A stretch of DNA of 29,045 nucleotides from an uncultured Oscillospiraceae bacterium (GTDB lineage: Bacteria > Bacillota > Clostridia > Oscillospirales > Acutalibacteraceae), in contig UQRS01000019.1 of NCBI GenBank assembly GCA_900543525.1, positions 1 through 29,045 of the forward strand. Reading direction: 5' to 3'. The position numbers were made by a program, and so were the translations under genes. Below are positions 22,549 to 29,045 of the stretch, piece by piece (position 1 is the stretch's first letter; every line of letters starts with the position of its first letter). The notes under the pieces are model-generated. The model saw only the letters and a list, made by a program, of their open reading frames with translations, did no database searches and was not told where the DNA came from.

Positions 22549-25500
22549 ATGAAGCCGGAGGATTTTGTCCATCTGCATTTGCATACCGAATATAGCCTGC
22601 TGGATGGGGCTTGCCGTCTGGATGATCTGTTTGCGCGCCTGAAAGCAGTCGGGCAGACGGCGGTGGCGATCACCGACCACGGGGTCATGTACGGCGTGGT
22701 GGATTTTTACAAAAAGGCGCTGGAGGCCGGGATCAAGCCGATCATCGGGTGCGAGGTTTATGTCGCGCCGCACAGCCGCCATGACCGGGTACGGGAGGTT
22801 GAGGGCAACTACACCCACCTTGTCCTTTTGTGCGAAAATAACCGGGGGTATCAGAATTTGATGAAGCTGGTCTCGGCCGGGTTTACGGAAGGGTTTTACA
22901 GCAAGCCGCGGGTGGATAAGGCGCTGCTCGAGCAGTATCATGAGGGGCTGATTGCCCTGTCCGCCTGCCTCGCGGGGGAGATTCCGCGGGCTTTGCAGCG
23001 GGGAGATTTTGCCGGTGCGCGGGCGTCGGCGGAATGGTTTGCGGAGGTTTTCGGGCCGGAGCATTTTTATCTCGAACTGCAGGATCACGGCCTGCCGGAG
23101 CAGGCGGAGGTGAACGCCGGCCTCCTGCGGTTGTCAAAGGAGCTTTCGATTCCGCTGGTGGCGACCAACGACGTCCATTACCTCGCGCCGGAGGATTTCA
23201 TGCTTCAGAAGGTGCTGATCTCGATCCAGACGGCCAAGACGGTGGATGAGGACAATCCGCTCCTCCCGAAGCGGAACGAATTTTATCTGAAATCCGGGGA
23301 GGAGATGGCGGCGCTTTTTCCCGCCTGTCCCGAGGCGATAGAGAACACCGCCCGCATTGCCGAACGCTGCAGCGTCACGCTCGAGTTCGGCAAGATCAAG
23401 CTGCCCTATTTCGATATTGGAGATCAGGATCACCTGACCTATTTCAGAAACCTCTGCTATGACGGCCTGCACCGGATTTATGGAGAGAATCCCGATCCTG
23501 CGCTGATCGACCGGCTGGAGTATGAGCTGTCGGTCATCGACAAAATGGGGTATACCGACTACTACCTGATTGTCGGAGATTATGTAAACTATGCAAAATC
23601 GCAGGGCATCTCGGTCGGGCCGGGGAGAGGCTCGGGCGCGGCGAGCCTCTGCGCCTACTGCATCGGGATCACCGGCATCGACCCGATCAAATACAACCTG
23701 ATTTTTGAGCGGTTCCTGAACCCTGAGCGAGTCAGCATGCCGGACTTTGACATTGACTTCTGCTACATCCGTCGGCAGGAGGTAATTGATTATGTCATTC
23801 GCAAATACGGCGCCGACCATGTGGCGCAGATTGTGACATTTGGCACCATGGCCGCGCGGGCAGCCGTCCGGGATGTCGGCCGGGCGCTGGGATACCCGTA
23901 CGCTTTCTGCGATCGGGTGGCCAAGATGATTCCCCACAACCTCGGCATCACGATCGACCGCGCGATGGGGGAGGGGAGCGAGCTTCGGGCGGCTTATGAC
24001 GCCGATCCGGAGGTAAAGACGCTCATCGACATGGCGCGCAAGGCAGAGGGCATGCCGCGCCACGCCTCCACCCACGCGGCCGGTGTGGTCATCACCGACC
24101 GACCGGTTACCGACTATGTCCCGCTTTCCAAAAACGAGGATGCCGTGGTGACCCAGTACACCATGACCGCGCTTGAAAGCTTAGGACTTTTGAAAATGGA
24201 TTTTCTCGGGCTGCGCAACCTGACCGTGCTGGCCGACGCCGAAAAGATGATCCGGGAAAATCAGCCGGATTTTTCGATCGAGGCCATTCCGATGGACGAC
24301 ACCGCAACCTTCTCGATGATGAGCGAGGGGTATACCGACGGCGTGTTTCAGTTTGAATCGGGCGGCATCCGCTCGGTGCTGCATACCTTCCGCCCCGACC
24401 GGCTGGAGGATCTGATCGCCATCACCTCGCTGTATCGGCCGGGGCCGATGGAATCCATCCCCAAGTATATTCACAATCGCCATCATCCGGAGGATATTAC
24501 CTACCTGACGCCGGCTCTCCGGCCGATTTTGGAGGTTACCTACGGCTGCATCGTTTATCAGGAGCAGGTCATGCAGATTTTCCGCGACCTTGCGGGCTAT
24601 TCCCTCGGCCGGGCGGATCTGGTGCGCCGCGCCATGGCGAAAAAGAAGCATGAAGTTCTCCAAAACGAGCGGAAGGCCTTCATCTTCGGCGAGGAGGGGG
24701 AGGACGGCTGCATCGGCTGTATCGGCAACGGCATTCCGCAAAAAATCGCCGAGCAGATTTTTGAGGAAATGTCCGCCTTCAGTTCCTACGCCTTCAACAA
24801 GGCACACGCCGCCGCTTATGTATTTATCGCCTATCGCACGGCGTATCTCAAGTGCCATTATCCGCAGGCCTTCATGGCTGCGCTGATGACCAGCGTGCTG
24901 GATTACGCCCCCAAAATCGCCGCCTATTCGGCTGAGTGCGCCCGCCTCGGAATCAAGGTGCTGCCGCCGCACGTGAACTACAGCGCGACCGGCTTTGTGC
25001 CGGAGGGGGAGGACATTCGCTTTGGCCTGCTGGCGGTCAAAAATCTCGGCGTCGGGCTGCTGGAGCGGCTGATCGCCGAGCGGAAGGCGGGTGGAAAATA
25101 TGCCTCCTTTTACGATTTTTGCGACCGCATGTTCGGCCGCGAGCTGAACCGCCGCGCGCTGGAAAGCTTGATCAAGGCCGGCTGCCTCGACGGGCTGGAC
25201 GCCAACCGCAACCAGATGCTGGAGGGGATTCCGACCCTCCTGGCCGAGCTGGAGTCCAGGCATCGCAGCCGGGCGTCGGGGCAGCTCGGTCTCTTCGACC
25301 TCGAGGGGGAGGCCGAGCCGGCCTACACCCTGCCGCCGGCCGAGCCGCCCTCTCTGCTGGAGCGGCTGGAGATGGAGAAGGAAACGGTCGGGATGTATCT
25401 CTCCGGCCATCCGATGGAGAAGGTGCCTCCCATTCCGAAGAAGCAGGGGGGTGTCCGCACGATTGATGTGGCCGGAGAAATGGCAAACGTTTCGGATAAC

Positions 25501-26013
25501 CAGCGGGTCAGCCTCTGCGCCATGGTCGGCCGTGTGAAGAAGAAGCTGACCAAAAGCAACGACACCATGGCCTTTGTCACAGCGGAGGACAGGTTCGGTT
25601 CGGTCAGTGTGCTGCTTTTTCCGAAGGTTTTGGGGGAGAGTATGCATCTGCTGACCTCGGGTAAAATTCTGCGGTTCGACGGGCGGGTTACCCTGCGCGA
25701 CGACCGGGAAAATGAGATTGTCTGCGACCGCGTCTGTGCATATCAGCCGGCGGCCGAAGCGCCCTCAGCCGCGGCAAAAGCGCCGGCCGGAAAGCCCGGC
25801 CTTTACCTCCGGATCCCGAGCCTTTCGTCGGCCGCCTACCGGCAGATTGAGCCGCTTCTCTCGCAAAGCGGGGGGGAGAAGCCCCTCTACATCTTCTGCA
25901 CGGAGGAGGGGAAGAAATACCTCGCCCCGCGGGAGAAATGGGTCGCCGACGATCCAGGCCTTGTGCGGGCGCTTGCCGGCCTTCTCGGCGATGAAAATGT
26001 GAAGATGCTGTAG
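22549..26013 (+). CDS. dnaE: DNA polymerase III subunit alpha (DnaE)
   Basis: A replicative polymerase of 1154 residues, the DnaE rather than PolC type. The N-terminal PHP domain has HLHLHTEYSLLDG (8-20), TDHG (42-45) and GCEVYV (67-72). The palm has catalytic Asp401 and Asp403 in MPDFDIDFC, the same numbers as E. coli, and the third carboxylate Asp551 in KMDFLGLRN. A helix-hairpin-helix region (about 850-900) and an OB-fold (about 985-1070) follow. An AAAGGAGG site lies before the ATG at 22549. In Firmicutes a DnaE works beside PolC, usually in primer extension on the lagging strand; no polC is visible here. The closing domain is intact and ends just ahead of pfkA. Confidence 0.97.
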   Translation: MKPEDFVHLHLHTEYSLLDGACRLDDLFARLKAVGQTAVAITDHGVMYGVVDFYKKALEAGIKPIIGCEVYVAPHSRHDRVREVEGNYTHLVLLCENNRGYQNLMKLVSAGFTEGFYSKPRVDKALLEQYHEGLIALSACLAGEIPRALQRGDFAGARASAEWFAEVFGPEHFYLELQDHGLPEQAEVNAGLLRLSKELSIPLVATNDVHYLAPEDFMLQKVLISIQTAKTVDEDNPLLPKRNEFYLKSGEEMAALFPACPEAIENTARIAERCSVTLEFGKIKLPYFDIGDQDHLTYFRNLCYDGLHRIYGENPDPALIDRLEYELSVIDKMGYTDYYLIVGDYVNYAKSQGISVGPGRGSGAASLCAYCIGITGIDPIKYNLIFERFLNPERVSMPDFDIDFCYIRRQEVIDYVIRKYGADHVAQIVTFGTMAARAAVRDVGRALGYPYAFCDRVAKMIPHNLGITIDRAMGEGSELRAAYDADPEVKTLIDMARKAEGMPRHASTHAAGVVITDRPVTDYVPLSKNEDAVVTQYTMTALESLGLLKMDFLGLRNLTVLADAEKMIRENQPDFSIEAIPMDDTATFSMMSEGYTDGVFQFESGGIRSVLHTFRPDRLEDLIAITSLYRPGPMESIPKYIHNRHHPEDITYLTPALRPILEVTYGCIVYQEQVMQIFRDLAGYSLGRADLVRRAMAKKKHEVLQNERKAFIFGEEGEDGCIGCIGNGIPQKIAEQIFEEMSAFSSYAFNKAHAAAYVFIAYRTAYLKCHYPQAFMAALMTSVLDYAPKIAAYSAECARLGIKVLPPHVNYSATGFVPEGEDIRFGLLAVKNLGVGLLERLIAERKAGGKYASFYDFCDRMFGRELNRRALESLIKAGCLDGLDANRNQMLEGIPTLLAELESRHRSRASGQLGLFDLEGEAEPAYTLPPAEPPSLLERLEMEKETVGMYLSGHPMEKVPPIPKKQGGVRTIDVAGEMANVSDNQRVSLCAMVGRVKKKLTKSNDTMAFVTAEDRFGSVSVLLFPKVLGESMHLLTSGKILRFDGRVTLRDDRENEIVCDRVCAYQPAAEAPSAAAKAPAGKPGLYLRIPSLSSAAYRQIEPLLSQSGGEKPLYIFCTEEGKKYLAPREKWVADDPGLVRALAGLLGDENVKML

Positions 26014-26063
26014 CCGGTGTTTTTATAAATTTGTGGAAATTGCAGATTCTCCGATCTTTCCCC

Positions 26064-26091
26064 TTGACAGAAGTGAAATTTGGAGTATTAT
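26064..26091 (+). promoter_or_regulatory. Sigma-A type promoter of pfkA
   Basis: A perfect TTGACA (26064-26069), a 16-bp spacer and TATTAT (26086-26091). The leader before pfkA is about 100 bases long and AT-rich, with no obvious terminator. Confidence 0.82.
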
Positions 26092-26200
26092 TATATTTGG
26101 TGGAAGTTGTAGAATCTATTGAAAAAAAGAATGGATTCTGTCGGGATTTCCATCTTTTTGCAGATAAGCAGAAAGCATTTTTGTAGGAGGCTTTTGAAAT

Positions 26201-27169
26201 ATGGATGTAAAGTGTATCGGCGTTTTGACCAGCGGCGGCGACGCCCCGGGCATGAACGCGGCCGTTCGTGCGGTTGTCCGTTCGGCCATCGCAAAGGGAA
26301 TCAAGGTTTACGGAATCAAGCGCGGCTATAACGGCCTGATCGACGACGAGGTGGAGGAGATGAACCTCCGCTCGGTTTCGGATATTATCCACAGGGGCGG
26401 CACAATTCTCTACACCGCCCGCAGCCCAGAGTTCAAGACCGAGGAAGGCATGCAGAAGGCAATGAACACCTGCCATCGGCATGGGATTGACGGGGTCGTT
26501 GTCATTGGCGGCGACGGCTCTTACCGCGGCGCGCGCGACCTGTCTTTGCGCGGGGTTCCCTGTGTCGGCATTCCCGGCACGATTGACAACGACATCAGCT
26601 CGACCGATTACACCATCGGCTTTGACACCGCGATGAACACCGCGATGGAGATGGTGGATAAACTCCGCGACACGACCCAGTCGCACGAGCGCTGTTCCGT
26701 GGTGGAGGTTATGGGTCGTCGGGCCGGATACCTTGCACTCCAGACCGGCGTTGCGGTCGGCGCGACCAGCATCCTCGTACCCGAGGTGCCGTTCGACCTT
26801 GAAAAGGACGTTGTGGCCAAAATGCGGCAGACCCAGCTTTCGGGCAAAAAGCATTTTATCATCGTCGTGGCGGAGGGTGTCGGCAAGGTCGACCAGATCG
26901 CGAAGGAGATTGAGGCGCTCACCGGCATTGAGTCGAGGGCGACCGTCCTCGGCCATGTGCAGCGCGGCGGCAGCCCGACCGTAATGGATCGCGTCCGGGC
27001 AAGCCAGATGGGGCATAAGGCGGTCGAACTGCTGAGTCAGGACATCGGCAACCGGGTTGTCTGCTACAAAAACGACGCGATTATCGACTGCGATATTTAT
27101 GAGGCGCTGGCCATGACCAAGCCGTTTGATAACGAGCTGTATGCCATCGCGTCGGAAATCGGCATCTGA
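26201..27169 (+). CDS. pfkA: ATP-dependent 6-phosphofructokinase
   Basis: A glycolytic enzyme (322 aa) converting fructose 6-phosphate to fructose 1,6-bisphosphate. The ATP-binding start is GVLTSGGDAPGMNAA, and IGGDGSYRGA has the Gly typical of ATP rather than pyrophosphate enzymes. The catalytic Asp is in GTIDNDI, and EVMGRRAGYLAL and GHVQRGGSPTVMDR complete the substrate site. TAGGAGG precedes the ATG at 26201. It lies 187 bases after dnaE, with its own promoter; the dnaE-pfkA order is common in Firmicutes, where pyk often follows, but no pyk is present here. Confidence 0.97.
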   Translation: MDVKCIGVLTSGGDAPGMNAAVRAVVRSAIAKGIKVYGIKRGYNGLIDDEVEEMNLRSVSDIIHRGGTILYTARSPEFKTEEGMQKAMNTCHRHGIDGVVVIGGDGSYRGARDLSLRGVPCVGIPGTIDNDISSTDYTIGFDTAMNTAMEMVDKLRDTTQSHERCSVVEVMGRRAGYLALQTGVAVGATSILVPEVPFDLEKDVVAKMRQTQLSGKKHFIIVVAEGVGKVDQIAKEIEALTGIESRATVLGHVQRGGSPTVMDRVRASQMGHKAVELLSQDIGNRVVCYKNDAIIDCDIYEALAMTKPFDNELYAIASEIGI

Positions 27170-27237
27170 GTTTATTTTACATTTTGTGCTTTGCACGAAT
27201 ATTCTGTTGGCGGCTTTGCCGGTTTTGCAGAAAAGAT

Positions 27238-27284
27238 AAAACACGCGGTGCGGCCTGTCCGGGCTGTACCGCGTGTTTGTTTGT
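27238..27284 (+). terminator. Terminator after pfkA
   Basis: AAACACGCGGT (27239-27249) pairs with ACCGCGTGTTT (27268-27278) for 11 bp, followed by GTTTGTTTGT. The tail is T-rich but interrupted by G. Confidence 0.75.
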
Positions 27285-27292
27285 AAACAAAC
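27275..27292 (+). repeat. Inverted repeat overlapping the pfkA terminator
   Basis: GTTTGTTT (27275-27282) and AAACAAAC (27285-27292) are perfectly complementary around GT. The first arm shares bases with the terminator's right arm, so the two folds exclude each other in part. Confidence 0.6.
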
Positions 27293-27312
27293 GGGCGCTT
27301 TGTGTCCTGCCG

Positions 27313-27413
27313 GTCCGTTTTCTCCTGCTCACGTCCGCCTGGTGCCGTTCGGAAAAACGGACAACGGCCGCAGGTGCTTTGCGGGAAATTGTGCGGTTTA
27401 CATAACACCTGCG
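27313..27413 (+). other. Structured stretch upstream of the HAD gene
   Basis: Within the 309-base gap between pfkA and the next gene, two perfect stems are seen: GTCCGTTTT (27313-27321) with AAAACGGAC (27354-27362), and CGCAGGTG (27369-27376) with CACCTGCG (27406-27413). I did not recognise a known riboswitch or a clear promoter. The rest of the gap holds the pfkA terminator and the HAD ribosome binding site. Confidence 0.4.
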
Positions 27414-27478
27414 ACTGCGGCATGCTTTTTGGGGAGGGCGAAGCGCCCCTCTGTACGGTTCAAGGAGAGGATGCATAC

Positions 27479-28252
27479 ATGTATATTCTGGCGAGTGATT
27501 ATGACGGAACCCTCCGCAGAGGGGAAAGCATCAGCGAGGCGGACAGAGCCGCCATCTCCGCCTTCCGGAGGGCGGGAAACCGCTTCGGCATTATAACCGG
27601 CCGCGGCTACTCCGGCTTTTTGCGGGAGCTTGATCGGGTGGATTTCTCCGACTATGATTTTTTGATCTGCAACAACGGCGCGGTGCTGTATGAGGGGGAG
27701 CGGCTCCTCCGGCGGCATTACTGCCCGGGAGAGGTACTGGAAACCCTGATCCCGTTTATCATCAGTGTGGGCGGGCTCTATGCCGCCATCACAGTGGATC
27801 AAACCCACTTCCTCGCCATTTACGGCCGGAACGCCGATAAAACCGAAGGGGACGGCATCGGGGAGGAGGAGTACATCCATGTGCATCACCTCGACCGGAT
27901 TCGGCAGTTCAATCAGGTTGACTGCAATATCGGAAATGAAGCCGACGCCGCCGAATTTGCGGCGCAGGTCAACCTCCGGTACGGCAAATGGCTCTCCGCC
28001 TTCAACAACGGCACCTGCGTCGACATTGTGCCGGCCGGCGTTTCCAAGCCTGCCGGACTGCGGGAGTATCTGGCGTTTATAGAGGGCGGAAAGCCCAAGC
28101 GCGTGGTGACGGTGGGGGACAATTTCAACGACCTCGGCATGCTGCTGGAGTTTGAGGGGTATGCTATGGCCTCCGGCCGGCCGGAAATTGTCGAGCGGGT
28201 CGGTCGAAGCTGCTCGGATATTGCCGAATTGCTCGGGAATCTCTCGAAGTGA
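27479..28252 (+). CDS. HAD-superfamily (Cof-type, IIB) phosphatase
   Basis: A 257-residue cytoplasmic hydrolase. Motif I is LASDYDGTL with Asp7 and Asp9, followed by FGIITGRGY (motif II) and NNGAVLYEG, and motif IV is VGDNFNDLGML near the C-terminus. The middle cap domain (about 80-180) fits the C2B type found in Cof-like sugar-phosphate phosphatases. AAGGAGAGG lies 8 bases before the ATG at 27479; the open frame extends 59 codons upstream but without support. The substrate cannot be named, though the context next to pfkA fits a sugar phosphate. Confidence 0.88.
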   Translation: MYILASDYDGTLRRGESISEADRAAISAFRRAGNRFGIITGRGYSGFLRELDRVDFSDYDFLICNNGAVLYEGERLLRRHYCPGEVLETLIPFIISVGGLYAAITVDQTHFLAIYGRNADKTEGDGIGEEEYIHVHHLDRIRQFNQVDCNIGNEADAAEFAAQVNLRYGKWLSAFNNGTCVDIVPAGVSKPAGLREYLAFIEGGKPKRVVTVGDNFNDLGMLLEFEGYAMASGRPEIVERVGRSCSDIAELLGNLSK

Positions 28253-28282
28253 CACTGTTGCACGTTAAACATTTTATGTAAA

Positions 28283-28304
28283 CGGCGGGGGTGAAGTCCC
28301 GCCG
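28283..28304 (-). terminator. GC-rich hairpin between the HAD gene and the lipoprotein gene
   Basis: CGGCGGG (28283-28289) pairs with CCCGCCG (28298-28304). On the - strand TTT and an AT-rich run follow, so it can end the lipoprotein transcript; it lies at the convergent junction, so it may also serve the HAD gene, although its + strand tail is weak. Confidence 0.55.
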
Positions 28305-28330
28305 CCGCGCTGCCTTTTGTGGGAAAGGCC

Positions 28331-28618
28331 TTATTTTACGTCCGAGACAACTGCAGAAACAACGCCCTCTGCTGTGCTCATCGTGCCGGAAACAACCCCT
28401 TCGGCCGTGCTCATCGTACCGGAGACGATGCCGCCGCTTTCATCCGCGTGGGATGAGCTGCCGCTTTCCGACGACGTGTGGCTGGAAGCGGACGCGGTCG
28501 ATCCGGTGCCGGAGGAGCCTCCGCTGCTTACGCTGCCGGTGTTGCTTTTGCAGCCGGTCATGGTGGCGATCGCAAGGACGGCCAGAACGGCGATGAGTAT
28601 GGTTTTTATCTTTTGCAC
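28331..28618 (-). CDS. Small repeat-bearing lipoprotein, function unknown
   Basis: A 95-residue predicted lipoprotein. Residues 1-22 form a signal peptide with a hydrophobic core (ILIAVLAVLAIA), and Cys23 in MTGC is the likely lipidation site. The next 40 residues are almost only Ser, Gly, Thr, Ala and a few charged residues, like a flexible spacer. The C-terminus holds two copies of GTMSTAEGVVS and a partial third. The start codon is GTG at 28618 with GGAGGT at 8-base spacing on the - strand. It was read as real because signal peptide, lipobox, ribosome binding site and -10 box all line up. Its role outside the membrane is unknown. Confidence 0.85.
   Translation of the reverse strand: MQKIKTILIAVLAVLAIATMTGCKSNTGSVSSGGSSGTGSTASASSHTSSESGSSSHADESGGIVSGTMSTAEGVVSGTMSTAEGVVSAVVSDVK
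28356..28421 (-). repeat. Two tandem 33-bp units inside the lipoprotein gene
   Basis: The units 28356-28388 and 28389-28421 match at 28 of 33 positions and encode the repeated 11-residue block. The number of units may vary between strains. Confidence 0.8.
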
Positions 28619-28648
28619 TTTTCGTTACCTCCAATATTGATTTTTAGT

Positions 28649-28679
28649 ATTATAACCGCGATTTTTATAAAAATTCCAA
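28649..28679 (-). promoter_or_regulatory. Promoter of the lipoprotein gene in a divergent spacer
   Basis: On the - strand TATAAT (28654-28649) lies about 31 bases before the GTG; TTGGAA at 28679-28674 is a weak -35 at a long 19-bp spacing. A perfect 14-bp palindrome, ATTTTTATAAAAAT (28661-28674), sits in the spacer, between the two divergent genes, and could be an operator. Confidence 0.55.
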
Positions 28680-28694
28680 AGAAGGGAATTCGGT

Positions 28695-28979
28695 ATGGAT
28701 TTTAAGCTTTACGCGCTGCTGGAACGGGCAAAAACCGACGCCGCTTTGCGCCGGCGGCTTCTGGACTGCAAAACGGCGGACGATCCTGCGGCGGCATTCT
28801 GCGCCGCTTGCGGGGAGGCGGGCGCGGACATCTCGATCGGCGACCTCTTCGCATGGGGAGAGGAGTTTTGCTCCAATCTGCACAAAAGCGTAAACGGAGG
28901 CGCGACCGACCCGCTGGACGGTTGGGCGGACGAGCTGGACTTGATTTTCGCCTCTTTGGAAGCGTTCGAAAAATCGTGA
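28695..28979 (+). CDS. Small hypothetical protein, weakly Nif11-like
   Basis: A 94-residue soluble protein. The first part (LLERAKTDAALRRRLLDCKT, then a DPAAAFCAACGEAG stretch) resembles the helical Nif11-like fold, in which a short helix pair is followed by an ageing or cleavage region. After that comes FAWGEEFCSNLHK, a GG pair at about 70, and an acidic Trp/Leu-rich end. I see no modification enzyme or peptide exporter nearby, so a natural-product precursor role is not supported. AAGAAGGGAA precedes the ATG. It shares a spacer with the divergent lipoprotein gene. The Nif11 link is a weak guess; the coding call is firmer. Confidence 0.65.
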   Translation: MDFKLYALLERAKTDAALRRRLLDCKTADDPAAAFCAACGEAGADISIGDLFAWGEEFCSNLHKSVNGGATDPLDGWADELDLIFASLEAFEKS

Positions 28980-29045
28980 ACCTTGGACAGAATTATTTTG
29001 TGCGTATACCCTCTTTAAAATGCGGTAAAAAATAAAAAAACGGCC

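Noticed and set aside
25688..27244. A 518-codon - strand open frame over the end of dnaE and pfkA
   Set aside because: It runs through two clear genes and through the pfkA promoter region, and has no motif or ribosome binding site.
28695..28979. Reading the small protein as a RiPP precursor with a GG cleavage site
   Set aside because: No modifying enzyme, peptidase or ABC exporter lies in reach, and the sequence after GG is acidic and unlike known core peptides.
28980..29045. A possible promoter (TTGGAC, 16 bp, TATACC) at the right edge
   Set aside because: Both boxes are poor matches and the window ends before any gene that it could serve.

Overview
The window looks like a stretch of a moderately high-GC, spore-forming Firmicutes chromosome, most likely a clostridial member of the Oscillospiraceae/Ruminococcaceae type. 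The evidence is the combination of sporulation genes (bofA-like, gerW/ytfJ, a DacF-type carboxypeptidase), hprK, whiA, rapZ, scpA/scpB and strong AGGAGG-type ribosome binding sites, with frequent TTG starts. The species cannot be fixed from the sequence alone. I see no rRNA, tRNA, CRISPR array, insertion sequence or prophage. Almost everything is on the + strand; two small genes are on the - strand, and one of them (5149-5310) is easily missed.

Layout. (1) 1-4545: a promoter and a two-gene type IIA topoisomerase operon (parE/parC type, sequence-divergent), closed by two tandem hairpins. (2) 4546-6725: a BofA-like membrane protein, a 53-residue Asn/Gln-rich micro-protein on the - strand, and a divergent RsmF-like RNA m5C methyltransferase. 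(3) 6819-12599: a promoter followed by a long, tightly packed run: site-2 protease, scpA, scpB, a DUF2953 protein, gerW, a D,D-carboxypeptidase, an rRNA pseudouridine synthase and a small GNAT-like protein. This joins chromosome segregation, sporulation/germination and envelope functions. (4) 12605-16083: its own promoter and three genes forming a complete set of biotin-dependent carboxyl-transfer parts (acyl-CoA carboxyltransferase, biotin carrier, 5S/oxaloacetate-decarboxylase-alpha subunit) with no membrane decarboxylase subunit. (5) 16178-17061: secG with promoter and terminator, then a UPF0178 protein whose 3' end is part of a 64-bp direct repeat.

(6) 17436-22402: hprK, glucokinase (ROK), murB, rapZ and whiA, a carbon-signalling and cell-wall cluster that lacks the yvcK gene often found between rapZ and whiA. 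(7) 22431-27284: dnaE then pfkA, each with its own candidate promoter. (8) 27170-28979: a structured 309-bp non-coding stretch, a HAD phosphatase, and a divergent pair made of a small repeat-bearing lipoprotein (-) and a small conserved-looking hypothetical (+).

Most of the window is ordinary core genome. The parts most worth a second look are the Asn/Gln-rich micro-protein, the divergent topoisomerase pair with a natural Ala in its quinolone region, the transcarboxylase-like module with altered active-site loops, the repeat that copies the end of the UPF0178 gene, and the small divergent pair at the right end.
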